Source of the DNA: Actinoplanes sandaracinus
GTDB lineage: Bacteria; Actinomycetota; Actinomycetes; Mycobacteriales; Micromonosporaceae
DNA length: 64,000 nucleotides
Assembly (NCBI RefSeq): GCF_030009775.1
Contig: NZ_JASCTH010000002.1
Location: forward strand, 186,001 to 250,000
Reading direction: 5' to 3'
Under the pieces are notes generated by a model. That model made no database searches and had not been told where the DNA came from. It saw only the letters and a program-made list of their open reading frames with translations. Positions 1-9,419 of the stretch are shown piece after piece; the first letter of the stretch is position 1; the number at the start of each line of letters is the position of its first letter. The position numbers and the translations under genes are program-made.

Positions 1-1112
1 GCGGCCAGCTGGCGCTCCAGGTCCTGCCGGTACTCCACCGCCTCGGCCAGCCGCATCTGGTCCTCGGTGAGCGCCTCGCGCAGCTCGTCCTCCTGCTCGC
101 GGACGCTCTCGGCCTCGGCCTCGAGCATCTCCGGGTCGCGGCCGGGGCGCTCGTCGTCGGGGGTGGCGGCGAGGTGGCGCAGCCGCTCGGTGGCGAGCTG
201 CTCGGTGGACCGGAACCGCTCCTGCAGGGTGGACAGCTTGTACCAGGCGTCCTGGGCGGCCGCCAGCAGCGGCGCGTCCTCGGCGTGCGCCAGCTCCAGG
301 TCGGCGAGCATCCGCTGGATCTCGCGGTTCTCCTCCTCGACCTGGCCACGACGGTCCCGCATCGCCGACTCGTCGGCGATCTCCCGGTCCAGGGTGGTGC
401 GCAGGGTGTGCAGGTCGTCGGCGAGCAGGCGCAGGCGGGCGTCGCGCAGGTCGGACTGGATGCCGGCGGCCCGGCGGGCGACCTCGGCCTGCCTGCCGAG
501 CGGCTTGAGCTGCCGCCGCAACTCGGTCGTCAGGTCACCGAGGCGGTTGAGGTTGACCCCCATGGCGTCCAGCTTGCGGATCGCCTTCTCTTTGCGCTTG
601 CGGTGCTTGAGCACACCGGCCGCCTCCTCGATGAACGAGCGGCGGTCCTCGGGCTTGGCGTGCAGCATGGCGTCGAGTCGGCCCTGCCCGACGATGATGT
701 GCATCTCCCGGCCGATGCCGGAGTCGCTGAGCAGTTCCTGGATGTCGAGCAGCCGGCAGGTGTTGCCGTTGATCTCGTATTCGCTGGCACCGTCGCGGAA
801 CATCCGGCGCGTGATCGACACCTCGGTGTAGTCGATCGGCAGAGCGCCGTCGTTGTTGTCGATGGTCAGCGTCACCTCGGCCCGGCCCAGTGGGGCCCGA
901 CCCGCCGTCCCGGCGAAGATGACGTCCTCCATCTTGCCGCCCCGCAGCGCCTTCGCGCCCTGCTCGCCGAGAACCCAGGCGATGGCGTCGACGACGTTGG
1001 ACTTGCCGGATCCGTTCGGCCCCACCACACAGGTGATGCCCGGCTCCAGCCGCAAGGTGGTGGCGGAGGCGAAGGACTTGAAGCCCTTGACCGTCAGGCT
1101 CTTGAGGTGCAC
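1..1112 (-). CDS. smc: Chromosome partition protein SMC, N-terminal part (runs off the left edge)
   Basis: This is the ATPase of the SMC-ScpAB condensin, which loads on DNA and organises the chromosome for segregation. The visible 370 residues start at a GTG with GGAG upstream and begin [14 protein letters not shown]. The Walker A motif GPNGSGKSN lies near residues 31-39, followed by the typical [15 protein letters not shown] segment. A conserved block with IIVGQGRLD follows near residue 135, then [10 protein letters not shown]. From about residue 160 the protein turns into a charged heptad-rich coiled coil rich in Glu, Arg and Leu. The hinge, second coiled coil and ABC signature/Walker B head lie outside the window. 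The gene is certain; only completeness cannot be judged. Confidence 0.95.
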   Translation of the reverse strand, partial: MHLKSLTVKGFKSFASATTLRLEPGITCVVGPNGSGKSNVVDAIAWVLGEQGAKALRGGKMEDVIFAGTAGRAPLGRAEVTLTIDNNDGALPIDYTEVSITRRMFRDGASEYEINGNTCRLLDIQELLSDSGIGREMHIIVGQGRLDAMLHAKPEDRRSFIEEAAGVLKHRKRKEKAIRKLDAMGVNLNRLGDLTTELRRQLKPLGRQAEVARRAAGIQSDLRDARLRLLADDLHTLRTTLDREIADESAMRDRRGQVEEENREIQRMLADLELAHAEDAPLLAAAQDAWYKLSTLQERFRSTEQLATERLRHLAATPDDERPGRDPEMLEAEAESVREQEDELREALTEDQMRLAEAVEYRQDLERQLA

Positions 1113-1192
1113 GGATCTCCGAGGGTCGCCGGTACGTCTGCTGGGAGGCAGGCTACCCGGCCGTCGCTTTCCCGCAGCGGAATCACGTGGCT

Positions 1193-1236
1193 AAAAAGCT
1201 GCGCGCCGCCACGGTAGGTGGAGGCGCGCTTTTCTT
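1193..1236. terminator. Hairpin terminator upstream of smc
   Basis: A GCGCGCC stem (1201-1207) pairs with GGCGCGC (1223-1229). It is preceded by an A-run and followed by TTTTCTT, so it could terminate in either direction. On the minus strand it would end transcription of the small coiled-coil gene before smc. Confidence 0.6.
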
Positions 1237-1320
1237 CGGTGCGTCTTTACTTCTGTACTTCGAGGGGATGTGAACGCCGGGTGGTCACCCCGCAGCACCC
1301 TCCGGCATTCGGCGGGGGGC

Positions 1321-1515
1321 TCAGGTCAGGGCGGGCTCGGTCAGCCGCGCGAAGTCGTCTGCCTCCGCGGCCGCCGCCGCCAGACGATCGTTGTCCGCCT
1401 GCAGGCGGGTGACCTCGAACTCCAGGGCCTGGACCCGGGAACGCAGACGGGTGACCTCGTCGAGGAGGCGCCGGTCGGGCGCCGCACCTACGTGGCCAAA
1501 GAGGGCCTTCGCCAT
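1321..1515 (-). CDS. Small coiled-coil protein, function unknown
   Basis: A 64-residue protein starting MAKALFGHVG. The ATG is preceded by an AAGGAG ribosome binding site seven bases away, which makes this start much better than upstream in-frame ones. After a short head, residues 15-50 form a regular heptad pattern (LLDEVTRLRSRVQALEFEV and onward) ending in an Ala-rich tail, so it should be a single parallel coiled coil. It lies upstream of smc on the same strand with a hairpin between them. Similar very short coiled-coil proteins are common in actinobacteria, but I cannot name a function. Coding is supported by the RBS, the codon bias and the heptad pattern. Confidence 0.7.
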   Translation of the reverse strand: MAKALFGHVGAAPDRRLLDEVTRLRSRVQALEFEVTRLQADNDRLAAAAAEADDFARLTEPALT

Positions 1516-2287
1516 CGTGACTCCTTGTGACGCGTTGCGTCTCGGTTTGGGGTGGTCCGCTGTGTTGTTGCGCTGTGCTGTGCCGTTTGCGCTTTGCTGT
1601 TTGCGCTGCCTGTCCGCTGCCGGAAAAGCCGGCCAGCGTGGCGCCCTCAACTGACGCACCCAAAGGATCGGGGCGCAGTGTCAACTCAAGGCGAACCGAC
1701 ACACCACATGCTCACGGGCACGCGCGAGCGCAGAATCCCGCCAGTGAAACTGCGGGGCTCTTATGGTGCGGAAGCTCAGGCCGCGGGTGAACCGAGGCAT
1801 GAGTGGGCGCGACTGGCGACAACTCCATAGTCCGCCGACATCCACTCTCCGTCAAGCCGAGGGCATGCCGGTTGCGCGCGCGAGTCAAGTGAATCACGCC
1901 ACCAGGACCGCTCAGGGGTGCCCTACCAGGTCATACCCATCATTGGCGGGCGTGTCGATCTCGTCAAGAGCGGCCCGATTCGCGGGATTCGGCACACTCG
2001 GCGAGGCTTGCCCGCTTCCCATGGCGGCGGCTCACGTGGCGGCCGGCGACGGTGGCGACGCGGGCGCGGGCCGGCGGTCGCTCCGCTGCGTGGCCGCGAG
2101 GACACGGGCGGTCGGCACCGGACCGGGCCACCGGCGCCTCCGACAAGCACAGAAGCGGCCCGCACGTCGTGGCCTTTCGGGCAAAAACGGGCAAAGGCGG
2201 CTGACAAATAGGTGTAAAAAGTACGTAATTGTGTCGCCTAGCCGACATCGTCCCGCAACTTCGCCGGGTTGCGTCGTTGCCCCCAGC
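1516..2287. other. Intergenic region without a recognisable gene (about 770 bp)
   Basis: No open frame here shows a recognisable protein or a good start. The stretch around 2208-2245 is unusually AT-rich for this genome (AAATAG, TAAAAAGTACGTAATTG) and is the likely promoter zone for the glycosyltransferase gene that starts at 2288. No RNA gene or repeat was recognised. Confidence 0.4.
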
Positions 2288-3823
2288 GTGAATCCGACCC
2301 CGTCGCGCGAGCGCATCTGTCTGCTCACCGGCGGCGGGTACCCGTACCGGCGGGACGCGCTCGGTGGTTGGTGCCGGACCCTCGTCGAGGGACTGCGCCG
2401 GTTCCGCTTCGAGTTGCTGACCGTCACGGACCGTGAGCTACCGTCCGCGCCCGCGTACCCGCTTCCGTTCAACGTCGGCTCCGCGCGTGCCATCGCGCTG
2501 GGCCGGGACCCGGCACGCGCCGAACGACGGCGCGGACCCGCCCCCGGTGGCGCCGCCGAAGCCGCCACCCTGCTCTGCAAAGGCCTTCTCGGTGACGAGA
2601 CGCCGGTCACCGCCCAGTTCACCGACGGACTGCGGCGGATCGCCCGGCTCTGCCCGCCGTCGGCCGGCGACGACCACGCCGACCCGCTCGCCGCGCTCCC
2701 GCTCGCCGACGCGCTGCTGGAGGCATGGCGGCAGCGGCAGGCCGGCGCCGGCGGCGGCATCCCCCCGCTGCCCCGGCTCAGCGTGCGGGACGCCCGCACC
2801 GCGGCCACCCTGCTGCGCCATGCCATGCGGGCGCTCGCGGTGCCGCTGCCCGAGGTGGAACTCGTGCACTGCGTGGGGGGCACCACACCGCTGCTCACGG
2901 CGCTGGCCGGCCGCTGGCGCACCGGCACGCCACTGCTGCTCACCGAGGCGCGTGCCGCGGTGCCCCGGCAGCGGCCCGCCGAGGACCGGCTCTCCGTGGG
3001 CGTGCGCACGGTGCTGCGCCGGTTCCGCACCTCGGTCGCCCGCATCGGGTACGCCGAGGCGGAACTGATCGCCCCGCTGAGCACCTACCACCACGGCTGG
3101 GCGCTGGAACACGGCGCGCAGCCCACCCGGCTCGTCCAGGTGCCCGCCGGGGTCGACCCCCGCGAGTACCCGGGAGCCGCCGAACCCACCGAGTCTCCGA
3201 CCGTGGTGTGGGCCGGCAGCGGCGGGCCGGACAGCGGGCTCGGCCTGGTGCTGGACGCGTTCACCGAGGTCGCCGCGGCCATCCCCGGCGTGGTCCTGCA
3301 CCTGGTCGGAGTCACCGCCGCCCACGAGGAACACTGCGCCGAGCAGATCGAACGGACCGGGCTCGGCCGGGCGGTACGCCTGCACCCGCTGCCCGCCGAC
3401 CCCCGCGACCGGTACACCGTCGGGCAGGTCGTGGCACACGTGCCGGGACCCGCCGACCCGCCGTACCGGCTGGTGGAGGCGATGATGTCGGGCCGCGCCG
3501 TGGTCGGCGTGGACGTCGGGCCGGCCGCCGAGACGATCGGCGACACCGGGGTGCTGGTGCCCACCGGGGACCCGTCCGAACTGGCCATCGCGATCGTCGG
3601 GCTGCTCCGCGCCCCCGGCCGGCGCCGGGCCCTCGGCGACGCCGCCCGCCAGCGCGCCCTCACCCACTTCACCGTCGACCGGGTGGTCCGGGTGTACGGC
3701 GCTCTCTACACCGACCTGGCCGCGCCACCCCCGGCGACGGCCTTCGAACTGGCGCTCACCGTCCCCGCGCCCCGGATCGCCACACCGGCGACCGTGCGAT
3801 GGCTAACCCGGGAGACTTCATGA
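2288..3823 (+). CDS. PelF-like GT4 glycosyltransferase with DUF3492-type N-terminus
   Basis: A 511-residue cytosolic glycosyltransferase, about the length of PelF. The N-terminus reads RICLLTGGGYPYRRDALGGW, close to the PelF/DUF3492 opening (ICLLTEGSYPY...GG), followed by an inserted region and then a GT-B fold. The C-terminal donor-binding half shows VVWAGSGGPDSGLGLVLDAF and a GT4 acidic pair at E397 and E415 in VEAMMSG...GPAAETIGDTG. In Pel systems this enzyme polymerises amino sugars from a UDP-sugar on the cytosolic face. The GTG at 2288 is chosen because family similarity begins just after it; it has no strong Shine-Dalgarno. The stop overlaps the next gene (ATGA), so the two are translationally coupled. 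The sugar and polymer are not visible from sequence. Confidence 0.8.
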   Translation: MNPTPSRERICLLTGGGYPYRRDALGGWCRTLVEGLRRFRFELLTVTDRELPSAPAYPLPFNVGSARAIALGRDPARAERRRGPAPGGAAEAATLLCKGLLGDETPVTAQFTDGLRRIARLCPPSAGDDHADPLAALPLADALLEAWRQRQAGAGGGIPPLPRLSVRDARTAATLLRHAMRALAVPLPEVELVHCVGGTTPLLTALAGRWRTGTPLLLTEARAAVPRQRPAEDRLSVGVRTVLRRFRTSVARIGYAEAELIAPLSTYHHGWALEHGAQPTRLVQVPAGVDPREYPGAAEPTESPTVVWAGSGGPDSGLGLVLDAFTEVAAAIPGVVLHLVGVTAAHEEHCAEQIERTGLGRAVRLHPLPADPRDRYTVGQVVAHVPGPADPPYRLVEAMMSGRAVVGVDVGPAAETIGDTGVLVPTGDPSELAIAIVGLLRAPGRRRALGDAARQRALTHFTVDRVVRVYGALYTDLAAPPPATAFELALTVPAPRIATPATVRWLTRETS

Positions 3824-5955
3824 CGATCACTCCCCCGCGTGGCGCGGGCGGCACCTCCACCCGCTCCGCCCGCGGCCGCAACCGGCGGCGGCAGAACTCC
3901 GCGGGCGAACCGCGGCACGCCGCCGTCAACCCGAACGAGCTGGCGCCCCCGCGCCGCCGCGGCGGTGGACGGCACGCCGCCGACGAACCCGTGCCGGCTC
4001 CGGGAGCCGTGGCCGATCTCGCGGAAGTCGAGTTCCCGGCGCCGTCCCCGGGCCCGTGGCCGGCACACGCCGGGCAGGCGCTGCCGGCCGCGAGCATCAC
4101 CGACCCGCTGGAGGCGTCGGGGGTGGTCGACGGACGGGCCTTCTGGGCCGGACCGGACGGCTGGGCCGGAACGGACGGCTGGGCCGGAACGGACGGCTGG
4201 GCCGGAACGGGAGACGGGACGGCGGTCAGCGGCTGGGCCGGGACGGCCGTGGACGGCTGGACCGGGCCCTCGGTCACGGACACCGCGCTCGGAACCGCCT
4301 GGACGGACACCGCGGAAGCAGGTGCCACGGGCGCGACAGGCTGGACCGACGCCCACGGAGCCGGGTGGGATGACGCCGCCCAGAGGGCCGGGTGGGACGC
4401 CGCCTACGGGACCGGGTGGGACGACGTCAACGGTGTGGACGCCGGGGATGGCGTTCACGGCTTGGACGTCCGCCAGGGGCAGAGCGGCCTGGACGTCCGC
4501 CGGGCGGAGAGCTTGGCGGACATGACCGGGACGGACCGGGCGGGCGGGCCGGGGGCAGCGGTCCTCGTGGCGCCGGCGCCGGCCGGTGCGGGATCGTCCG
4601 TCACGGGACTCGCCGGAGGGCGGGACGTGTCGGAGGGTGAGCCGTCACCAGGGCCGGCCGGCGCCGAGCCGGTGGGGCGCGATGCCTCTCGCGACGACGG
4701 CGGGGCGCGTGGGGCGTACCGGATAGGAAATCGGATCGCACCTCGGCGGCGCGGAGGCCGCCGCGCGCATGCCCGGCGCCCGCGGAGCGCCTATCTGATC
4801 GCCGCGCTGGTGCGCTGCGGGCTCTACCTGGGGCCGCTCAGCGTCGCCGTCGCCGCCGCCGAGGTGCTGGGGCGGGTGGCCTGGCCGGTACCCGCCATGA
4901 TCCTGCTGCTCGGATGGACCGCGGCGCAGGGGCTGACCGGGGTGGGGGTGACCGTCGCTCACCGGGGTGGGCCGGCCGCCGCGGCCCGGACGGTCGGTGC
5001 CGGGTTCGCCGGAGTGATCGGGCTCTGGTGCGCGCTGGTGTGGATCGCGCCGGACGCGTTGCTCGGGCCGGACCGGCTGCTCGCCGCGACCGTCGGCATC
5101 GGCGGGCTGATCACGCTGGGCAGCGTCACCGCCGCGCTGGTCACCCGCGCCGAGAGCACGGTCGCCGGATGGTACGTGCCGTGCTGGCTGCTCGCCGCCA
5201 CGGTGATGGCCGACGCCGGCGGCGTCGCCGAGGCCGCCCTGGTGCCGGTGGAGACGCTGCTCCCGGCGGCGATCGTGGCGGTCGCGGTCCGCGCGTTCCG
5301 GCCGGCTCTGCTGCCCGCGGTGCTCTCCGCGCCGATCGGCCGCACCCCGCGCCTCACCTCCGCCGACCGCCGGCGCGCCCTCGCCTACCTGGTGATCGGC
5401 GCCGCGCAGGCGATCTCCGTGATCCTGCTCTGGCGGGGTGGGCCGGCGGTCATGCCGCTGCCCGCCACCCTGCCGCTGCTGCTCGCCGTGCCGCTGCTGG
5501 AAGGTCTGATCGGCTGGCACACCGACCGGCTCGATGCCGGACTCGACTCCGCCGAGACACCTGAGGAGTTCGACCGGCACGTCCGCAACGTCACCGCGAT
5601 CACCCTGGCCGGCCTGGTGCCGCCGCTCGCCGCGGGCTGCGGGCTGCTGGTGGCCGCGTACCGGCTGCCGTACGGGTTCTCCGCTGTTCCCGGCGCCCGG
5701 GACGCGGTGCTCGCGCTGGCCGCCGGGACGCTGCTGGGCGGCGTGTTCGCGGTCACCTTCCTGCTCGCGGCCCGGTCCCGGCACGGGATCGCCGCCACAC
5801 TCGCCGCGATCCCGCCGCTCGCCGCGGCCGTGCTCGCCCTGTTCGCCCCGCCGGCCGGGCTGCTGCCCGCCGCCGTCGCCGTGCTCGCCGCCACGCACCT
5901 CGCCGGCCTGCTCATCGTCGCATCGACCGCCGCCGATCTCCGGAGGACGCCGTGA
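3820..5955 (+). CDS. Polytopic membrane protein with long disordered N-terminus, PelG-like candidate
   Basis: A 711-residue protein coupled to the glycosyltransferase by an ATGA overlap. Residues 1 to about 320 are hydrophilic and low in complexity: Arg/Pro-rich first, then repeats of the type GWAGTD and GWDDA. From about residue 322 (RSAYLIAALVRCGLYLGPL) the rest is hydrophobic, with roughly twelve predicted membrane segments and few charged loops. That topology fits a polysaccharide-export or flippase-like protein such as PelG, which also has about twelve helices. No diagnostic PelG motif was recognised, so the assignment rests on context. It probably works with the glycosyltransferase in making or exporting an envelope polysaccharide. 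The long cytosolic tail is not a feature of known PelG proteins. Confidence 0.65.
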   Translation: MTITPPRGAGGTSTRSARGRNRRRQNSAGEPRHAAVNPNELAPPRRRGGGRHAADEPVPAPGAVADLAEVEFPAPSPGPWPAHAGQALPAASITDPLEASGVVDGRAFWAGPDGWAGTDGWAGTDGWAGTGDGTAVSGWAGTAVDGWTGPSVTDTALGTAWTDTAEAGATGATGWTDAHGAGWDDAAQRAGWDAAYGTGWDDVNGVDAGDGVHGLDVRQGQSGLDVRRAESLADMTGTDRAGGPGAAVLVAPAPAGAGSSVTGLAGGRDVSEGEPSPGPAGAEPVGRDASRDDGGARGAYRIGNRIAPRRRGGRRAHARRPRSAYLIAALVRCGLYLGPLSVAVAAAEVLGRVAWPVPAMILLLGWTAAQGLTGVGVTVAHRGGPAAAARTVGAGFAGVIGLWCALVWIAPDALLGPDRLLAATVGIGGLITLGSVTAALVTRAESTVAGWYVPCWLLAATVMADAGGVAEAALVPVETLLPAAIVAVAVRAFRPALLPAVLSAPIGRTPRLTSADRRRALAYLVIGAAQAISVILLWRGGPAVMPLPATLPLLLAVPLLEGLIGWHTDRLDAGLDSAETPEEFDRHVRNVTAITLAGLVPPLAAGCGLLVAAYRLPYGFSAVPGARDAVLALAAGTLLGGVFAVTFLLAARSRHGIAATLAAIPPLAAAVLALFAPPAGLLPAAVAVLAATHLAGLLIVASTAADLRRTP
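4144..4209 (+). repeat. 18-bp tandem repeat inside the membrane-protein gene
   Basis: About 3.7 near-identical copies of an 18-base unit encode a WAGTDG-type hexapeptide repeat within the disordered N-terminal region. One copy differs by one base. The period is a multiple of three, so copy number can change without breaking the frame. Confidence 0.85.
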
Positions 5956-6503
5956 AAACCCTGTTCCCCCCGTACGCCCACCCGTCGCCTGAACTGGAAC
6001 TGGACGCCGAGACCTGGGTGGTCCGCGAACAACCCGGCGACCGCCGCACCCTGCACCAGTCCCTCGGCCGCATCGACCTGGACTGGGGCAGCCGGTCCCT
6101 CGCCGACGTGCTCGCCGATGTCGACGCCTGGCGGGCCGACGGTGTGGAGGGGCTGTTCCTCGACCGCGCCCCGGCCGGGTCGGGCGGGGTCGGCCCGGTC
6201 GCGCTGACCGTCCGGCTGGCCGCCCGGCGCGGGCTGCATCGGGTGGTCCTGAACCCGGGGGTGCCGACGCATCCGCTCTACCGGGACCTGGGCGTGCGGA
6301 TCTGCACGTTCGAGGGCCCGTGGTCGGCCTACCAGAGCTGGGACGGTGACGGGGTGCGGCCCGGGGACGGGCACATCGTGTACGGGGTGCCCGCGCCCCT
6401 GCTGACCGCCGCCCGCCGGCTGATGGGACGACGCGGAGCCGGCTTCGGCCTCGCCACCGACGCCGGCCCCCGAATCCCCGCCACCGCCCCCGCCGCCGCC
6501 TAG
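5952..6503 (+). CDS. Spherulin-4-like glycosidase-fold protein (GH135/GH166-type), compact
   Basis: A 183-residue protein starting at a GTG that overlaps the end of the membrane-protein gene. It opens with LFPPYAHPS, matching the LVPxYxYP strand of spherulin-4 proteins. It then shows the ordered core: SLADVLADVDAW, GVEGLFLDRAP with Asp71, VVLNPGVPTHPLY with Asn101-Pro-Gly, and CTFEGPWSAYQ with Glu121. In GH135 (Sph3) and the PelA hydrolase domain (GH166), this barrel cleaves galactosamine-containing exopolysaccharide using acidic residues at equivalent places. The usual GIFFDE is GLFLDR here, so one acidic residue next to Asp71 is replaced by Arg, and the protein is shorter than typical family members (my recollection, about 230-260 residues). 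No signal peptide is visible. It may be a trimmed or non-catalytic partner of the polysaccharide machinery. Confidence 0.75.
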   Translation: MKTLFPPYAHPSPELELDAETWVVREQPGDRRTLHQSLGRIDLDWGSRSLADVLADVDAWRADGVEGLFLDRAPAGSGGVGPVALTVRLAARRGLHRVVLNPGVPTHPLYRDLGVRICTFEGPWSAYQSWDGDGVRPGDGHIVYGVPAPLLTAARRLMGRRGAGFGLATDAGPRIPATAPAAA

Positions 6504-6506
6504 CAT

Positions 6507-6560
6507 CGCGATCTTGGTGCGGTGACCACCGGGAACGGTGGGTGGCGCATCAAGATGGCG
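6507..6560. repeat. Dispersed imperfect palindrome, copy 1
   Basis: The element begins CGCGATCTTG and ends CAAGATGGCG, with a GGTG...CCACCG / CGGTGG centre, and folds into a long imperfect hairpin. It starts four bases after the stop of the spherulin-4-like gene. Five further copies of the same design occur in this window. Confidence 0.75.
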
Positions 6561-6670
6561 ACGGGGAAACGCCGTGCGCGAGAGTCGCGGGGCGGCATGG
6601 AGTGGGGGCGGCGTCGCGGGGAGCCACGGGACGCCCGTGGTGCGGTGGGGGGCGGGGTGGCCGTACGAGA

Positions 6671-7522
6671 TCAGAGGCTCTTGCGGGGTCGGGGTTGGCA
6701 GCGGGGGCAGCTGAACGATGAGCGGTTCATGAACTGCTCGCGCCGGATGATCGCGCCGCAGCGGTGGCAGGGCTCGTTCTCGCGGCCGTAGGCGTTGAGC
6801 GAGCGGTCGAAGTAGCCGCTCTCGCCGTTCACGTTGACATAGAGCTCGTCGAAGCTGGTGCCACCGGCCACGATGGCCTCGCCGAGGACGTCGCGGACGT
6901 GGCCGAGCAGGCGCTCGACGGCCGGGCGGCTCAACAGGTCGGTGGGGCGGGCGCCGTGCAGTCTCGCCCGCCACAGGGCCTCGTCGGCGTAGATGTTGCC
7001 GACGCCGGAGATCAGCGTCTGGTCGAGCAGGGCGCGTTTGACCTCGGTGTGCCGGCCCCGGATGCGCGCGGTGAACGCGTGATCGTCGAAGAGCGGGTCC
7101 ATCGGGTCCCGGGCGATGTGGGAGATCTCGTCGGGCAGTTCGGCGCCGCCCTCGGAGACCGACAGGCCGCCGAACGTGCGCTGGTCGACGAAGCGCAGCT
7201 GCGGCCCGCCGTCGGTGAAGGTGAACCGGACCCGCAGGTGCTTCTCGTCGGCGGCCTCGGCGGGCTGCATCAGCAGCTGGCCGCTCATGCCCAGGTGGCC
7301 GATGATCGCGTCGCCGGAGTCGAGGGGCAGCCACAGGTATTTGCCGCGGCGGGAGATGTCGAGGACGGTGCGGCCGGCCAGGATCGCCGCGAAGTGCGCG
7401 TCGCCGGGGAGGTGGCGGCGGATCGCGCGCGGGTGCAGCACCTCGGCGGTGGCGATGGTGCGGCCGGTCACCCACTTGGCCAGGCCCTGACGGACGGTCT
7501 CGACCTCGGGAAGCTCGGGCAC
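6671..7522 (-). CDS. mutM: Formamidopyrimidine-DNA glycosylase (Fpg/MutM)
   Basis: A bifunctional base-excision repair enzyme that removes 8-oxoguanine and formamidopyrimidines and nicks the abasic site. The 283-residue protein starts at GTG with [14 protein letters not shown]; Pro2 and Glu3 are the catalytic N-terminus after Met removal. GKYLWLPL carries the conserved lysine, and [14 protein letters not shown] is the family signature before the zinc finger. The C-terminal zinc finger is complete with Cys252, Cys255, Cys272 and Cys275. AAAGGA stands upstream of the start. It lies downstream of the rnc and mannosyltransferase genes on the same strand, close to the fpg-rnc-smc cluster order of other actinobacteria. 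Confidence 0.96.
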   Translation of the reverse strand: MPELPEVETVRQGLAKWVTGRTIATAEVLHPRAIRRHLPGDAHFAAILAGRTVLDISRRGKYLWLPLDSGDAIIGHLGMSGQLLMQPAEAADEKHLRVRFTFTDGGPQLRFVDQRTFGGLSVSEGGAELPDEISHIARDPMDPLFDDHAFTARIRGRHTEVKRALLDQTLISGVGNIYADEALWRARLHGARPTDLLSRPAVERLLGHVRDVLGEAIVAGGTSFDELYVNVNGESGYFDRSLNAYGRENEPCHRCGAIIRREQFMNRSSFSCPRCQPRPRKSL

Positions 7523-7533
7523 GGGGGGATCCT

Positions 7534-8697
7534 TTACAGCGTGAACGGCCAGACGGTTACCAGGTAGGCGCCGTACCAGAGGCCGAACAGCGCCCAGGCG
7601 GCGATGGACAGGATCGCGACCCGGGGGCGGGCGCGAGCGGCCGCCGCGACGGCGGGCAGCAGCGTCAACAGTACGGGCAGCAGCAGCCGCGGCTTGGAGT
7701 GGTAGAAGCCGGCCTGCCCATAGACGAGGACCATCGCGACCACGCCGTAGACGGCCAGCGGCAGCCACGGTTTCTGGGCCAGCGCCACCCCGGCCGCGGC
7801 CAGCGCCACCAGCAGGATGAGCGCGACACTGACCGGGATCCAGCCGTCGCCGCCGCGCAGGGTGGTCCAGAGGAACTTGCCGGTGCTGCTGCCGTAGTCG
7901 AACGACGTGCCCCAGCCCGCGGTCTGAATCTTGAACCAGGCGCTGAGGTCACCCACCCGATAGGCGACCCAGCCCAGGTAGAGCGGCACCCCGGCGAGTG
8001 CGGCGGCGGCCGCGGCGAGGGGCTTCCACCGTTGTTCGCGGCTGTCCCGCATCGCCAGGGCGGCCGCCACCGCCAGGCCGAGCGCGGCGGCGGCGCCGGT
8101 CGGGCGGGTCAGCGCGGCGGCCAGGCCGAGCAGGCCGGCGGCCCACCACACCCGCTGATGGGCGGCCACGAACATGCCGGCGACCAGGGCGATGAAGAGG
8201 CTTTCCGAGTACGCCATGGAGAGCACCACGGAAGCGGGGGCGGAGCAGCAGACGGCGACCAGCGCCCAGCCGGCCCGCCGGTCGTAGAGGGCGGTGCCGA
8301 GCAGGTGCAGTGCCACCGCGGCGGCGATCGAGGCGGTCCACGCCACGCCGACGGCGGCCACGCTCGGGTCCATGCCGATCGCGGCGCCGGCCCGGATCAG
8401 CATCGGATAGACCGGGAAGAAGGCCAGCTCGTTGCCTTCGAGCTTGCCCTGACCGTCATAGGTGTACCCGTCGGGGTAGCCGTCCATGGCGACCCGCAGG
8501 AACCAGCCCGCGTCCCAGATCAGAAGCCGTTCCCAGACCGATCGTGGCGCAGTGGTGGCCCCGCCCAGCCAGGAGATCATCATCAGCTGACCGATCCGGG
8601 TCAGCGCGAGAACGCCGACGGCGGTGAGCAGACCGTTCCAGGCGCCCGATCTGGCCCAGAGGTCCGCCTTCATCGTCTTCTCGGACGTGATCGTCAT
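7534..8697 (-). CDS. Integral membrane mannosyltransferase of the PIG-V-like family
   Basis: A 387-residue polytopic protein with about nine hydrophobic segments. An extracytoplasmic loop after the first membrane helix reads [17 protein letters not shown], the WDxxWYxxIAxxGY-like motif of PIG-V/GT-C mannosyltransferases, followed by [12 protein letters not shown]. Such enzymes use polyprenyl-phosphate mannose on the outer face of the membrane for lipoglycan or protein mannosylation; which acceptor is used here cannot be told. The start at 8697 is chosen because its ATG overlaps the rnc stop (ATGA). It sits between rnc and mutM, where mycobacteria have no such gene, so it is probably an insertion into the conserved cluster. 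Confidence 0.8.
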   Translation of the reverse strand: MTITSEKTMKADLWARSGAWNGLLTAVGVLALTRIGQLMMISWLGGATTAPRSVWERLLIWDAGWFLRVAMDGYPDGYTYDGQGKLEGNELAFFPVYPMLIRAGAAIGMDPSVAAVGVAWTASIAAAVALHLLGTALYDRRAGWALVAVCCSAPASVVLSMAYSESLFIALVAGMFVAAHQRVWWAAGLLGLAAALTRPTGAAAALGLAVAAALAMRDSREQRWKPLAAAAAALAGVPLYLGWVAYRVGDLSAWFKIQTAGWGTSFDYGSSTGKFLWTTLRGGDGWIPVSVALILLVALAAAGVALAQKPWLPLAVYGVVAMVLVYGQAGFYHSKPRLLLPVLLTLLPAVAAAARARPRVAILSIAAWALFGLWYGAYLVTVWPFTL

Positions 8698-9419
8698 GGC
8701 TCCGTCTTCTCGGCCTGCTCCGTCAAGGTTCGCCACGCGGCCGCGGCCGCCCGCTGCTCGGCCTGCTTCTTGCTGCGCCCCTCGGAGCCGCCGTACCGCT
8801 CACCGGCGACGACCACCCAGGCGGTGAACGTCTTGGCGTGATCCGGCCCGGAGTCCTCGATCAGGTAGTCCGGCACACCCAGGCCCAGTGCGGCCGTCAG
8901 CTCCTGAAGGCTGGTCTTCCAGTCCAGGGCGGCGCCCCGGCCCGCCGACTCGGCCATCAGCGGGTCGAACAGGCGGTGGATCACCTCGCCGGCGATCTCC
9001 AGCCCGTGCTCCAGATAGATCGCGCCGAGCAGGGCTTCCAGGGTGTCGGCGAGGATGCTGGCCTTGTCCCGGCCGCCGGTGGTCTCCTCGCCCTTGCCGA
9101 GCAGCAGGTGCGGGCCGAGCCCGCCCGGTCCCAGAGCGCGCGCCACGTCGGCCAGCGCGTGCATGTTCACCACGCTGGCCCGCAGCTTCGCGAGCTGGCC
9201 CTCGGGCAGGTCCGGGTGGTTGTGGAAGAGCGCCGACGTGATCACCACGCCGAGGACCGAGTCGCCCAGGAACTCCAGGCGCTCGTTGGTCGGGAGGCCA
9301 CCGTTCTCGTACGCGTACGAGCGGTGGGTCAGGGCACGTTCCAGCAGCTCCGGCTTGAACGGCACACCGAACGCCTCCTCGAGGGGTTCGGTGGACGGAC
9401 GGCGACGCTTGTCAATCAT
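8694..9419 (-). CDS. rnc: Ribonuclease III
   Basis: A 241-residue double-stranded RNA endonuclease that processes rRNA precursors and structured transcripts. The signature [13 protein letters not shown] lies at residues 45-57 with Glu49 and Asp53 as metal ligands, and the second acidic pair is in [17 protein letters not shown] double-stranded RNA-binding domain occupies about residues 165-235, ending [13 protein letters not shown]. Its ATG overlaps the plsX stop and its stop overlaps the mannosyltransferase start, so these genes form one coupled run. Confidence 0.97.
   Translation of the reverse strand: MIDKRRRPSTEPLEEAFGVPFKPELLERALTHRSYAYENGGLPTNERLEFLGDSVLGVVITSALFHNHPDLPEGQLAKLRASVVNMHALADVARALGPGGLGPHLLLGKGEETTGGRDKASILADTLEALLGAIYLEHGLEIAGEVIHRLFDPLMAESAGRGAALDWKTSLQELTAALGLGVPDYLIEDSGPDHAKTFTAWVVVAGERYGGSEGRSKKQAEQRAAAAAWRTLTEQAEKTEP

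Noticed and set aside
1918..2211. A 97-codon frame in the gap before the PelF-like gene
   Set aside because: Its second half is Arg/Gly-rich shadow sequence and there is no ribosome binding site; I see no domain.
1763..2287. Extension of the PelF-like protein upstream of 2288
   Set aside because: The extra 175 residues are basic and low in complexity, cross the AT-rich promoter-like stretch, and have no counterpart at the start of DUF3492 proteins.
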